The notes: a model not told the origin generated them from the letters alone. A stretch of DNA of 64,000 nt from Stutzerimonas stutzeri (GCF_000952685.1 NZ_JYHV01000001.1:1-64000), one strand, 5' to 3'. Positions 9,767 through 18,906 are shown, counted from the first letter of the stretch. Numbers and translations: made by a program.

Positions 9767-10422
9767 GCCAGGCCTCCTTTGATCCTACCGCGGCTGAGGC
9801 GCCGTTCAATCAGGCGCATGCCGAGGTTGATCGCCTGGGCCATGACGAAGTACATCACCAGCGCCATGCCGAAGATTTCAAGTGTCATGAAGGTCGCCTG
9901 ATCCAGCTGGCGCGAACGGAACGCCAGATCGGAAATGGTGATCAGCGAGACCAGCGAAGTGTTTTTCAACAGCTCGATCAGCAGGTTGGTGCCAGGAGGG
10001 ATAGCAGCCAGCAGCGCCTGCGGCAGGATAATCCGGGTAAAGCGTTTGAGTGGAGACATGTTTAACGCCACGCAGGCTTCATATTGCCCGCGTGCCACCG
10101 AGCGGATGGTGCCGCGCATGACTTCCGCGCCGTAGGCCCCGATATGCAGGCCAAGACCGAATACGGCGACTGTAAAAGCCGATAGTTCCACGTGGAACGG
10201 TGGCATCGGCAGCACGAAATACAACCAGAACAGCTGGACCAGCAGGGAAGTGCCGCGGAACACCTCGATATAGGCAATCGAGAACCAGCGCAGCGGAGCG
10301 AACGGTGACAGGCGCCCCAGCGCACCGAATACGGCGCATACAATCGCCAGTAGCGAGGCCCAGAAGGTGATCTGCAATGTCACCCAGGCGCCCTGAAACA
10401 TGAGGGGGAGAAGTTCGCCCAT
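9763..10422 (-). CDS. ehuC: Ectoine/hydroxyectoine ABC transporter permease EhuC
   Basis: The second permease subunit, 219 residues from ATG 10422 (MGELLPLMFQGAWVTLQ). The open frame continues upstream to 10554, but that extension is Pro/Ser/Arg-rich, not membrane-like, and overlaps ehuB. Hydrophobic spans and an EAA loop (EACVALNMSPLKRFTRIILP) are clear. Its length equals that of EhuD, as expected for a heterodimeric channel. It follows ehuB after an 82-base gap and overlaps ehuD by 4 bases. Confidence 0.87.
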   Translation of the reverse strand: MGELLPLMFQGAWVTLQITFWASLLAIVCAVFGALGRLSPFAPLRWFSIAYIEVFRGTSLLVQLFWLYFVLPMPPFHVELSAFTVAVFGLGLHIGAYGAEVMRGTIRSVARGQYEACVALNMSPLKRFTRIILPQALLAAIPPGTNLLIELLKNTSLVSLITISDLAFRSRQLDQATFMTLEIFGMALVMYFVMAQAINLGMRLIERRLSRGRIKGGLA

Positions 10423-10504
10423 AGGTTCGATACCTCTGTGCAGGAACGAAACCACACGAACGGATGGCACCGCACCGATTAGGGCGCGGCGCTCCGCTCG
10501 TGGA

Positions 10505-11359
10505 TCACTGGGCGCAGAGCTGCGCGGCGGTCTTGTCGGTGACGTTGGACTCATCGAAGCCGAACGGTTCGACGGTCTTCAGATGGTCTTCGCTGCCGAG
10601 CCACTTCTTCAATTCGGCATTCACGGCGTCGCGCAGTGCGGTGTCCTCGGGGCGGAACGCCAGCGCACCGTAGCCGGTGTGTGACGGATCGTCCTTGAAT
10701 TCACTGACCGCTTCGAGCGAGTCGCCACCCTTCTCGGCCAGACCTTTCATGGTCAGCTGAGTGCCCACCGCGGCATCGGCGCGACCGCTGCGCACCGCCT
10801 GAAGTTGTGCGGTGGTATCGGGTACCTGGAGGATGTGGTCATCGCTGATACCGCCGTCGCGGGCGTAGGCCAGGTTCACCGTCCCGGACATGATCGCCAG
10901 CTTGGCCCCGCTCTTGGCGATGTCCTCGTAACTATGCAGGTTCTTCGGGTTACCCGCTTTGACCAGCAGGGTGTCGGGCAACTGATATTGCGGGTCGGTG
11001 AAAATCACCTGCTTGCAACGCTCGGGTGTGATGTACATGCCGGCGGCGATCAGGTCGAAGCGTCCGGCACGCAGGCCGGGAATCAGCGAGCCCCATTCGG
11101 TGAGCACAGGATTGACGGTTTCGATGCCCATCCGCTGGAAGACCTTTTTTACGATTTCCGGCGATTCGCCAGTGACGCTGCCGTCAGTGGCGGTGTAGGC
11201 GAAGGGGGTTTCGTTGGCATAGCCGATGCGAACGCTGTTTTTTTCCTTGATTTCATCAAGGGTGTCGGCCTGGGCCAAGCCAGCAAGGGATAGACCGGCC
11301 AGTACAGCGGAGGTCAGCAGAACTTTGCCGAAACGGAATGGATGTGCGCGATTCATCAT
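10505..11359 (-). CDS. ehuB: Ectoine/hydroxyectoine periplasmic binding protein
   Basis: A 284-residue solute-binding protein of the amino-acid type. It has a signal peptide (residues 1-31, probable cut after AQA). The mature start DTLDEIKEKNSVRIGYANE resembles EhuB proteins, and the binding-fold segments (PGLRAGRFDLIAAGMYITPERC) are intact. It is the first gene of the minus-strand operon ehuBCDA and diverges from enuR. The binding protein sets transporter specificity, and the neighbouring catabolic genes point to ectoine and 5-hydroxyectoine. Confidence 0.87.
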   Translation of the reverse strand: MMNRAHPFRFGKVLLTSAVLAGLSLAGLAQADTLDEIKEKNSVRIGYANETPFAYTATDGSVTGESPEIVKKVFQRMGIETVNPVLTEWGSLIPGLRAGRFDLIAAGMYITPERCKQVIFTDPQYQLPDTLLVKAGNPKNLHSYEDIAKSGAKLAIMSGTVNLAYARDGGISDDHILQVPDTTAQLQAVRSGRADAAVGTQLTMKGLAEKGGDSLEAVSEFKDDPSHTGYGALAFRPEDTALRDAVNAELKKWLGSEDHLKTVEPFGFDESNVTDKTAAQLCAQ

Positions 11360-11601
11360 GAATTCTCCTGTGCTTTTTATGGGACGCAGGCAGGCCTGCT
11401 ATTAGGAGGGCAGTTTCAAGAGCATCAGGACAGGGCATTCCCTGCCTCAGCGCGGCTTTGGACTTCTTTTTCGTAGAGGCGTGCGCCGCGTTTCGCCGAC
11501 CGAGCATAGCAAAAGCCGTTTTCTTCATGGGATTGCACTAGGACAATTGCATGACACTGCGCTTGCGTCGATCCTGTCGGCTCGACTGAAGGTGGATCGT
11601 C
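11360..11601. promoter_or_regulatory. Divergent control region between ehuB and enuR
   Basis: This 242-base gap separates the importer operon (minus) from the regulator and catabolic genes (plus) and must hold promoters for both. By analogy with other EnuR-controlled clusters, an operator for EnuR is expected here. I could not pick a convincing -35/-10 pair or a symmetric operator by eye. Part of the gap is nominally open on the minus strand, but nothing in it looks like a protein. Confidence 0.45.
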
Positions 11602-13011
11602 ATGCGCAACTGGAAACAGGCCTTGCTCGCTGCCCGTAGCGGCGCGTCGAAATACAAGCTGCTGGTTACCGCCATCGCAACCGACATCGAGCAGGGTAAC
11701 CTGCACGACGGCCAGCGCCTGCCGCCGCAGCGCTTGCTCGCCGAGCAGCTGGATATCAGCGTGCAAACGGTGACCAATGCCTACAAAGAGTTGGAGCGTC
11801 AGGGCTGGGTGCGCTGTGAGGTCGGGCGCGGCAGCTTCGTCAGTCGGCGCATCAGCGAACGCGTCGCCAGCTCCATGCTCGACCGCGGCGAGAATTCGCT
11901 GCTGGACTTCTCCACGGCGCGCATCGTTCGCACCGAGGCCCATGACCGCCTGTGGCGGCAGACCTGCGAGGAGCTGGCGGCCGAGCACGAGCAACCCTGG
12001 ATTCACGCCTGTCGGCCGATCGCTGGCTTCGAGCATCACCGCGAAGTCGGCGTGCAATGGCTCGCTGGGCTGGGCTTGAAGGTAGAGTTGCAGGATCTGT
12101 TGCTGACCAATGGAACCTCCCACGCCATCTTTCTCGCCCTCGCCTCACTGGCTGGACCGGACGATCTGGTTCTTTGCGAAAACTGTACCGATCACGGCGT
12201 AATCGGTACCGCCCAGGTGCTCGGCTTCACCCTGCAAGGTGTCGAGACCGACCGCCATGGTCTCGATCCGGAGCATTTCGAAGACCTGTGCGGCAACGAG
12301 CGAGTCACCGCGCTGGTCTGCACGCCGAACCTGAACAACCCCACCAGCACCATAATGCCGGACGTGCGTCGCCGCGAAATTGCCGAGATCGCCCGCCGCT
12401 ACGGCGTCTATGTGATCGAGGACGACGTTTACGGCCCGCTGCTCGGCGAGCACCGCGACGCCTTGCCGATCAGCCATTACCTGCCTGAGTTGTCGTTCTA
12501 CTGCACCAGCCTGACCAAGTCGGTGCTCACCGGCCTGCGCATCGGTTACCTGGCCATGCCTCGGCGATTGGCCCTGCGCACCGAGAGCATCCTGCGGGTG
12601 AACAGCTGGATGGCCGCGCCACTGCTGGGCGAGATCGCCACACGCTGGATCGAGCGTGGTCAGGCCAACGAACTGGTGCGTTTGCAGCGTGAGCTGATCG
12701 CCTCCCGTCAGGCCGCGGTGACCGCCGAGTTGGGCGATTACCTGCGCGGCAGCCATCCGGCCTCCCTCAGCGCCTGGCTCAATGTGCCTGAACATTGGGA
12801 GCTGGATGCGCTGCAGCATGAACTGCGCCGCCGCGAGATTGCCCTGACTCTGCCTGACCCCTTTCTGCCGCCCGGTACCCGACGGCCCCGGGCGATGCGT
12901 CTTTGCGTAGGCGCCGAATGCGACGAAGAACGGCTGCGTGAGGGATTGTGCAGCATCCGCGAAGTCTTCGAGCAGTTCCCGGAGATTCACGAATTTCGCG
13001 GCGCGCGTTGA
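11602..13011 (+). CDS. enuR: MocR/GntR-type regulator of ectoine use
   Basis: A 469-residue fusion of a GntR winged helix-turn-helix (residues about 12-85, with VQTVTNAYKELERQGWV as recognition helix region) and a fold-type I aminotransferase-like domain. The PLP lysine is Lys306 in SLTKS, and the cofactor-contact motif CTPNLNNPTST is present. Family knowledge: EnuR represses ectoine catabolic genes and is released by N-alpha-acetyl-diaminobutyrate or diaminobutyrate, which react with the PLP. Its position between the importer and the catabolic genes supports this assignment over other MocR regulators. It is followed by a 177-base gap before eutB. Confidence 0.88.
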   Translation: MRNWKQALLAARSGASKYKLLVTAIATDIEQGNLHDGQRLPPQRLLAEQLDISVQTVTNAYKELERQGWVRCEVGRGSFVSRRISERVASSMLDRGENSLLDFSTARIVRTEAHDRLWRQTCEELAAEHEQPWIHACRPIAGFEHHREVGVQWLAGLGLKVELQDLLLTNGTSHAIFLALASLAGPDDLVLCENCTDHGVIGTAQVLGFTLQGVETDRHGLDPEHFEDLCGNERVTALVCTPNLNNPTSTIMPDVRRREIAEIARRYGVYVIEDDVYGPLLGEHRDALPISHYLPELSFYCTSLTKSVLTGLRIGYLAMPRRLALRTESILRVNSWMAAPLLGEIATRWIERGQANELVRLQRELIASRQAAVTAELGDYLRGSHPASLSAWLNVPEHWELDALQHELRRREIALTLPDPFLPPGTRRPRAMRLCVGAECDEERLREGLCSIREVFEQFPEIHEFRGAR

Positions 13012-13188
13012 AAGCGAGCCCACCGTGCACCAACGGGTCGCGCTCGCAGGCTTTAGAGCCCGAGATCAGGGCGCATCAGGGCTTAGATCGGCACAATATG
13101 AGGGGCGAAAAAAAAAGAGTCCTAGTACATTGGGCTGGTGAAATCAGCGCTCCTACACTCGGCCGCATTCACCATCGGAATGTTCGCC

Positions 13189-14160
13189 ATGCAGCCGATT
13201 CTTCTCGACCACCTCTTCGACGCACGCGAGCTCATTTGCGGCCTCGTCCGGGAAACACCTCTGGAGCGTTCGGCGTCGCTCAGCCGGCTGGCCGGCGTAC
13301 CGGTGTGGTTGAAGCTGGAATCGCAGCAGGCGACCGGAAGCTTCAAGCTCCGTGGCGCAAGTCATGCGGTCGCGCAGTTGTCGGAAACGCAGAAGCGCCT
13401 CGGCGTGGTCACCGCCTCCACCGGCAACCATGGTCGGGCGCTCGCCTTCGCGGCGGCGCAGCAGGAGGTCAGAGCGATCGTTTGCCTGTCGCAACTGGTG
13501 CCGCAAAACAAGGTGCAGGCGATCCGCGAGCTGGGCGCCGAAGTGGTCATTGTCGGTCACAGCCAGGACGACGCCCAGGTCGAGGCCGAACGCATCGCCC
13601 GTGAGCAGGGCGCTGCCTTCATCCCGCCTTTCGACCATCCACACGTCATTGCCGGCCAGGGCACGCTCGGCTTGGAAATCCTCGAGCAGTGCCCCGAAGT
13701 CGCTGAAGTGCTGGTGCCGCTGTCCGGCGGTGGATTGTTTGCCGGTGTCGCCCTGGGCATCAAGCGTCAGCGACCGGAGATCCGCGTTCATGGCATCAGC
13801 ATGCGCCGTGGCGCGGCGATGCACGCCAGCCTCGAGGCTGGCCATCCGGTCGAGGTCGAAGAGCGCCCCAGCCTGGCCGATTCACTCGGCGGCGGCATCG
13901 GCCTGAACAATCGCTACACCTTCGGCCTCGTTCGCGAGCTGGCCGACCAAATCCATTTGCTCGACGAGCCGGCCATTGCCGCTGGCATCCGTCATGCCTA
14001 CCACGAGGAACGGCTGGTGATCGAAGGCGCCGCGGCCGTCGGCATCGCCGCTCTGCTCGAGCATTCGATCAAGCCGCGCGGATCGGTGGTCATTGTCATC
14101 AGCGGCCGTAACGTGGATACCGGACAGCACTTACGCGTGCTCAACGGCAGCAACGAATAA
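13189..14160 (+). CDS. eutB: EutB, threonine-dehydratase-like PLP enzyme of hydroxyectoine use
   Basis: A 323-residue fold-type II PLP enzyme. The Schiff-base lysine is in SFKLRGA (Lys53), the substrate loop is TASTGNHGRALA, and the phosphate-binding glycine loop is PLSGGGLFAGVA. The nearest general relatives are threonine/serine dehydratases and racemases. In ectoine clusters this gene is EutB, proposed to act with EutC on hydroxyectoine or its hydrolysis product. I chose ATG 13189; ATG 13180 and GTG 13138 are in frame upstream. eutC follows after 60 bases. Confidence 0.85.
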   Translation: MQPILLDHLFDARELICGLVRETPLERSASLSRLAGVPVWLKLESQQATGSFKLRGASHAVAQLSETQKRLGVVTASTGNHGRALAFAAAQQEVRAIVCLSQLVPQNKVQAIRELGAEVVIVGHSQDDAQVEAERIAREQGAAFIPPFDHPHVIAGQGTLGLEILEQCPEVAEVLVPLSGGGLFAGVALGIKRQRPEIRVHGISMRRGAAMHASLEAGHPVEVEERPSLADSLGGGIGLNNRYTFGLVRELADQIHLLDEPAIAAGIRHAYHEERLVIEGAAAVGIAALLEHSIKPRGSVVIVISGRNVDTGQHLRVLNGSNE

Positions 14161-14220
14161 ACAATCCAAGCCCCTCAACCCTGCTACCGGTGCGTCCGGT
14201 GTACTCCGATGGAGATCAAC

Positions 14221-15204
14221 ATGGCCGAGACCGTCCTGCTCAGCGAAACCGATCTCCGCGCCTGCCTGGCACTCGATTTGGCCAGCCTCGACGCGGTCGA
14301 ACAAGCGTTCCGTCTGCTCGCCACCGCGGCGGTGGCGATGCCGCCGATCCTGCGCCTGGACATTCCCGAGCATAACGGCGAGGTCGACGTGAAGACCGCG
14401 TACCTGCCCGGTCTGCCGCGTTTTGCCATCAAGGTCAGCCCCGGCTTCTTCGACAATCCGGCGCTCGGCTTGCCGAGCCTGAACGGGCTGATGATGCTGT
14501 TCTCGGCGCGTACCGGCCTGCTCGACGCTCTGTTGCTGGATAACGGCTTCCTCACGGCGGTACGCACGGCCGCGGCCGGCGCAATAGCCGCGAAATGGTT
14601 GAGCCGGGCGGATTCGAGCCGCGTCGCCATTCTCGGTGCCGGCGAACAGGCGCGTTTGCAGCTGGCGGCCTTGCGGCTGGTGCGCGACGTTCGCGAAGTG
14701 CGCATCTGGGCGCGCGATCCGGCGAAGGCGGCGGTGTTCGCCGGCGAGCTGGAGGGCGTCGAGGCGCGGGTCGCGGATAATGTCGACGCCGCCATGGACG
14801 GCGTTGACATTGCCATCACCACCACGCCCAGCCGCACGCCACTGATCCAGGCGCATCATCTGCAGCCGGGCCTGCACATCACCGCCATGGGCTCGGACGC
14901 CGAGCACAAGAACGAGATCGCCGCCGCCGCCCTCGCCGCCTGCGATCTCTATGTCGCCGACCGTCTGAGCCAGACCCGGGGGCTCGGTGAATTGCACCAC
15001 GCGCTGGCAGCAGGTGTGGTGGACGACGAGTCTGATTTCGCCGAACTCGGCCAGGTGATCGCCAGGCAGCACCCCGGGCGCACCTCGGTCGGCCAGGTCA
15101 CCCTCTGCGACCTGACCGGCACCGGCGCACAGGACACCGCCATCGCCAGCTTCGCCTTCGACCGGGCGCGTGCGGCTGGAAGGGGATTCATCTTCAACCC
15201 CTGA
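14221..15204 (+). CDS. eutC: EutC, ornithine-cyclodeaminase-like enzyme of hydroxyectoine use
   Basis: A 327-residue member of the ornithine cyclodeaminase/mu-crystallin family. It has an NAD-binding glycine motif (LGAGEQARLQL) around residue 138 and the upstream segment VRTAAAGAIAAKWL. In ectoine catabolic clusters it travels with EutB and is the proposed reductive step for hydroxyectoine. Start ATG 14221 is preceded by GGAG at 14211; an ATG at 14209 would overlap that ribosome-binding site. The third partner EutA is not seen in the window. Confidence 0.85.
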   Translation: MAETVLLSETDLRACLALDLASLDAVEQAFRLLATAAVAMPPILRLDIPEHNGEVDVKTAYLPGLPRFAIKVSPGFFDNPALGLPSLNGLMMLFSARTGLLDALLLDNGFLTAVRTAAAGAIAAKWLSRADSSRVAILGAGEQARLQLAALRLVRDVREVRIWARDPAKAAVFAGELEGVEARVADNVDAAMDGVDIAITTTPSRTPLIQAHHLQPGLHITAMGSDAEHKNEIAAAALAACDLYVADRLSQTRGLGELHHALAAGVVDDESDFAELGQVIARQHPGRTSVGQVTLCDLTGTGAQDTAIASFAFDRARAAGRGFIFNP

Positions 15205-15209
15205 TCTTC

Positions 15210-15285
15210 AGACGCGAGCCTACTCGCGCTCGGGCCGCACGCTGCGGCTCGCGAGCCAGCTCGCCCCTGCAGAGCAAGCGCGGTC
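15210..15285. repeat. REP-like inverted repeats between eutC and doeA
   Basis: The 101-base gap between eutC and doeA holds imperfect palindromes built from GCGAGCC / GGCTCGC units (ACGCGAGCCTACTCGCGCTC and GGCTCGCGAGCCAGCTCGCC). They resemble the REP elements scattered between genes in Pseudomonas genomes. Such hairpins may stabilise upstream mRNA or limit read-through within the operon. A genome-wide count would show whether it is a family member. Confidence 0.5.
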
Positions 15286-15305
15286 CATCCACGAGGGCAA
15301 AGAAG

Positions 15306-16496
15306 ATGTCCGAAATCGTCGTCAATCTCCCGTTCAGCCGGGAGGAATATGCGGTGCGCATCATGCGGGTTCGCCAGGCCATGGCCGCCCGCGGTATCGA
15401 GCTGCTGATCATCACCGACCCGTCGAACATGGCCTGGCTGACCGGCTACGACGGCTGGTCGTTCTACGTGCACCAATGCGTGTTGCTGGCGCTCGAAGGC
15501 GACCCGCTGTGGTTCGGTCGCGACCAGGACGCCAACGGCGCACGCCGCACGGTGTTCATGGGTGATGACGATATCGTCGGCTATCCGGATCACTACGTGC
15601 AGTCCAGCGTACGTCATCCGATGGACTATCTTTCGCGCGACGTGATCGCCGCGCGCGGTTGGGACCGACTGGCCATCGGCGTGGAGATGGACAACTACTA
15701 CTTCAGTGCGGCCGCCTTTCGCTCGCTGCAGCAGCACCTGCCGCACACGCAATTCTTCGACGCCACCGCCCTGGTCAACTGGCGACGAGCGGTCAAATCG
15801 CCGCAGGAGATCGAGTACATGCGCGTCGCCGCGCGGATCGTCCAGCGCATGCACGAGACGATTTATGAGCGTATCGAACCGGGGCTGCGCAAGAACGAGC
15901 TGGTCGCCGATATCTACCGCGCCGGCATCCTCGGGGTCGAGGGCCACGGTGGTGACTATCCGGCAATCGTGCCCTTGCTGCCGACCGGAGCCGACGCCAG
16001 TGCGCCACATCTGACCTGGAACGACAACCCGTTCCGACTGGGCGCCGGCACCTTCTTCGAGATAGCCGGCTGCTACAAGCGCTACCACTGCCCGCTGTCG
16101 CGCACCATCTACCTGGGCAAACCGCCGGCGCACATTCTCGAGGCCGAACAGGCGGTGGTCGAGGGTATCTCCGCGGGCCTCGCAGTGGCGCGTCCGGGCA
16201 ATACCACCGGCGATATCGCCCGCGCCTTCCTCAAGGTGCTCGACAAGTTCGACATCCAGAAGGACAGCCGCTGCGGCTACCCCATCGGTATCAGTTACCC
16301 GCCGGATTGGGGCGAGCGGACCATGAGCTTGCGCCCGAGCGATGAAAGCGTGCTCGAGCCGGGCATGACCTTCCATTTCATTCCCGGGTTGTGGATGGAC
16401 GATTGGGGGTTGGAAATCACCGAGAGCATCCTGATCACCGAGACCGGGATGGAAACCTTCTGCGACTTGCCCCGCAAGCTTTACGTCAAGGACTGA
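15306..16496 (+). CDS. doeA: Ectoine hydrolase
   Basis: It opens the ectoine ring to N-alpha-acetyl-L-2,4-diaminobutyrate, the first committed step of catabolism (also called EutD). The 396-residue protein has the two-domain creatinase/aminopeptidase P (M24) fold. The usual metal-binding Asp pair of M24 peptidases is replaced: the region reads FFEIAGCYKRYHCPLSRT where metallopeptidases have D-A-G and D-x-x-R-T. This fits a metal-independent hydrolase like creatinase. Its partner doeB starts 3 bases after the stop. Confidence 0.92.
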   Translation: MSEIVVNLPFSREEYAVRIMRVRQAMAARGIELLIITDPSNMAWLTGYDGWSFYVHQCVLLALEGDPLWFGRDQDANGARRTVFMGDDDIVGYPDHYVQSSVRHPMDYLSRDVIAARGWDRLAIGVEMDNYYFSAAAFRSLQQHLPHTQFFDATALVNWRRAVKSPQEIEYMRVAARIVQRMHETIYERIEPGLRKNELVADIYRAGILGVEGHGGDYPAIVPLLPTGADASAPHLTWNDNPFRLGAGTFFEIAGCYKRYHCPLSRTIYLGKPPAHILEAEQAVVEGISAGLAVARPGNTTGDIARAFLKVLDKFDIQKDSRCGYPIGISYPPDWGERTMSLRPSDESVLEPGMTFHFIPGLWMDDWGLEITESILITETGMETFCDLPRKLYVKD

Positions 16497-16499
16497 GCC

Positions 16500-17504
16500 A
16501 TGAGCGAAACGCTGCTGCGCAATCCCATCAGCCCCACCGTCGACTTCGAGCGTGACGGCGTGCAGCACGGCTATCTGCGCCTGCCCTACTCGCGCGACGA
16601 CTCGGCCTGGGGCGCGGTGATGATCCCGATCAGTGTGGTGAAGAACGGCGTGGGGCCCACCGCGCTGTTCACCGGTGGCAACCACGGCGACGAGTACGAA
16701 GGCCCGCTGGCGCTAAGCAAGCTGGCCGCAAGCCTCGACCCGGCGCGCGTGCAAGGGCGGGTGATCATCGTGCCGTTCATGAATGCGCCAGCGGTATGGG
16801 CCGGTACTCGTACCTCGCCGATTGACCAGGGCAATCTGAACCGCAGTTTTCCCGGCCGCCCGGATGGCAGCGTGACGCAGAAGATCGCTGATTACTTCCA
16901 GCGCAGCCTGCTACCGCTGGCGGATCTCGTGCTGGATATCCATTCCGGTGGTAAAACCCTCGACTTCCTGCCCTTCGCCGCCTGTCACGTGCTGCCGGAC
17001 AAGGCCCAGCAGGCGCGCTGCGAGGCCGGCATGCGCGCTTTCGCGGCGCCCTACTGCATGCGCATGCTGGAGCAGGATGCGCTGGGCATGTACGACACCG
17101 CGGCCGAGGCGCAGGGCAAGGTTTTCGTCACCACCGAGCTCGGCGGTGGCGGCTCCATCAGCGCCTGGAGTCTGGCCATCGCCGAACGTGGCGTGCGAAA
17201 CCTGTTGATCCATTTCGAACTGCTCGACGGCGAGTTCGAGCCGGCCGAGTCGGTGATGCTGGATATGCCGGACGGCGATTGCTACCTGTGCAGCGAGAGC
17301 GACGGGCTGCTCGAGCTGTGTAAGGATCTGGGCGAAACCGTGCAGCAAGGCGAGCTGGTGGCGCGGGTGCACGATGTGCGCCGTACCGGTGCCGCGCCGG
17401 TGGAGTACCGAGCACGGCGCAGCGGCCTGATCAGCGCCCGACACTTTCCGGGACGAGTGCAAAGCGGCGATACGTTGGCGGTGATCGCCGAGGTGGTAGG
17501 GTGA
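16500..17504 (+). CDS. doeB: N-alpha-acetyl-L-2,4-diaminobutyrate deacetylase
   Basis: It removes acetate from the DoeA product, giving L-2,4-diaminobutyrate (also called EutE). It belongs to the succinylglutamate desuccinylase/aspartoacylase zinc family (334 residues). Zinc ligands are visible as GGNHGDEYEG (His and Glu) and LDIHSGG (His). The C-terminal domain is the expected beta-rich extension. Only 3 bases separate it from doeA, so the two are surely cotranscribed; an AsnC/Lrp regulator follows after 117 bases. Confidence 0.92.
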   Translation: MSETLLRNPISPTVDFERDGVQHGYLRLPYSRDDSAWGAVMIPISVVKNGVGPTALFTGGNHGDEYEGPLALSKLAASLDPARVQGRVIIVPFMNAPAVWAGTRTSPIDQGNLNRSFPGRPDGSVTQKIADYFQRSLLPLADLVLDIHSGGKTLDFLPFAACHVLPDKAQQARCEAGMRAFAAPYCMRMLEQDALGMYDTAAEAQGKVFVTTELGGGGSISAWSLAIAERGVRNLLIHFELLDGEFEPAESVMLDMPDGDCYLCSESDGLLELCKDLGETVQQGELVARVHDVRRTGAAPVEYRARRSGLISARHFPGRVQSGDTLAVIAEVVG

Positions 17505-17621
17505 GGGCGCTGTGCAGCGGCCCTTCGCCCGCCGCTGTGGCGGCCATCCTCATTCGCCTTTTTGCCGGAGGGCGAACGTCAACTGCAGCGCTAACGGCCA
17601 GGGCATCGAGAAGGAGAGTTC

Positions 17622-18128
17622 ATGCACAAGCTCGACCGCTATGACCTGAAGATCCTGCGCATCCTGTCCGGGGATGGCCGCATCACCAAGTCGGCGCTGG
17701 CCGAGGCCATCAACCTGTCGGTGACCCCGGCCTGGGAGCGGGTACGCAAACTCGAGGCCGCCGGGTTGGTGCGCGGCTATCGTGCGCTGATCGACTGGGG
17801 CGCACTGTTCCGGACGCAGCAGGTGCTGGTGGAGATCAGCCTGGCGCGGCACACCGCACAGGACATGCGTCGCTTCGAGCAGCGCCTGGCCGAGGCTCCG
17901 GAGGTCGCCTTCTGCTACGCCACCGGCGGCGGTATCGACTACATCGCGATGATCCGCGCCCGCGATGTCGACCACTACCAGCGCTTCATCGACCAGTTAC
18001 TGCTGGAGGATCTGGGCATCGAGCGCTACTACACCTATATCGTTACCAAGAGCGTAAAGCGCGACGAAGGAGGCCCGCCGGCAGGGCTCGATGATGAGCG
18101 CTCGGCGCCGAACAGCGAGGCGTTCTGA
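17622..18128 (+). CDS. doeX: Lrp/AsnC-family regulator of the ectoine cluster
   Basis: A 168-residue regulator with an N-terminal helix-turn-helix (LDRYDLKILRILSGDGRITK onward) and a C-terminal AsnC ligand-sensing domain (GGGIDYIAMIRARDVDHYQRF). In Halomonas and related clusters an AsnC/Lrp protein (DoeX or AsnC) accompanies doeAB and binds near the catabolic promoter, probably as an activator. The start has GAAGGAGAG upstream. The C-terminal tail of about 20 residues is polar and may be variable. The function is inferred from context. Confidence 0.82.
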   Translation: MHKLDRYDLKILRILSGDGRITKSALAEAINLSVTPAWERVRKLEAAGLVRGYRALIDWGALFRTQQVLVEISLARHTAQDMRRFEQRLAEAPEVAFCYATGGGIDYIAMIRARDVDHYQRFIDQLLLEDLGIERYYTYIVTKSVKRDEGGPPAGLDDERSAPNSEAF

Positions 18129-18239
18129 CCAGCGCGTCTGTACCGCAGGGTCGGTTTGCCCCTAGAATGCGCGCCGCCTCGGCCCTGTTGGCTCGGCAAA
18201 TGGGTTCCCTCACCCCATCACGTTCAAAAAGGACATACC

Positions 18240-18893
18240 ATGCTGCAGATCCCTTCGTCGGTCCGCCGGGTCACCCTCGCCGGTCTGATCGCCTTCCACA
18301 TCCTCATCATCATCGCCAGTAACTACCTGGTGCAGTTGCCGATCACCCTGTTCGGCTGGCATACCACCTGGGGCGCGTTCAGCTTCCCGTTCATCTTCCT
18401 GGCCACCGACTTGACCGTGCGCCTGCTCGGCAAGGGCCCGGCGCGGCAGGTGATAGCGCGGGTCATGGTCCCGGCGCTGGTGGCGTCCTACGTGGTCTCG
18501 GTGTTGTTCCACCAGGGGGCGTTCAGTGGTTTCGCGGCGCTCGGCGAGTTCAACCTGTTCGTGTTCCGCATCGCCATTGCCAGCTTTCTCGCCTACGTCT
18601 TCGGTCAGATTCTCGACATTCAGGTATTCGACCGGCTGCGGGGACTGCGCCAGTGGTGGGTAGCGCCCAGTGCCTCGACCATATTCGGCAATCTGCTGGA
18701 CACCTTTGTGTTCTTCTCCATTGCCTTCTGGCACAGCGACGATCCGTTCATGGCGGCCAACTGGGTAGAGATCGCCAGCGTCGACTATGTGATCAAGCTG
18801 GCCGTCAGCCTGGCGCTGTTCGTGCCGCTTTACGGCGTGTTGCTCAATGCCATCGTGCGCATGCTGCCGCAGCAGAAGACCGCTACCGCATAA
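18240..18893 (+). CDS. yhhQ: Queuosine precursor transporter YhhQ
   Basis: A 217-residue inner-membrane protein with about six hydrophobic spans. It matches the YhhQ/DUF165 family: LIIIASNYLVQLP at the N-terminus, FIFLATDLTVRLLGKGPAR, and ASTIFGNLLDTFVFFSIAFW near the middle. Known members import 7-cyano-7-deazaguanine or 7-aminomethyl-7-deazaguanine for queuosine tRNA modification. The ATG at 18240 has AAAAAGGA just upstream. It sits between doeX and doeC although it has no evident link to ectoine; it may be a local insertion or an ancestral neighbour. Confidence 0.9.
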   Translation: MLQIPSSVRRVTLAGLIAFHILIIIASNYLVQLPITLFGWHTTWGAFSFPFIFLATDLTVRLLGKGPARQVIARVMVPALVASYVVSVLFHQGAFSGFAALGEFNLFVFRIAIASFLAYVFGQILDIQVFDRLRGLRQWWVAPSASTIFGNLLDTFVFFSIAFWHSDDPFMAANWVEIASVDYVIKLAVSLALFVPLYGVLLNAIVRMLPQQKTATA

Positions 18894-18906
18894 ACGGCCG
18901 CCTCGG

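Noticed and set aside
14949..16685. 578-codon minus-strand open frame
   Set aside because: It lies antisense to eutC, doeA and doeB, which have clear motifs and ribosome-binding sites. Long antisense frames are common at this GC content, and its translation is low-complexity with no domain.
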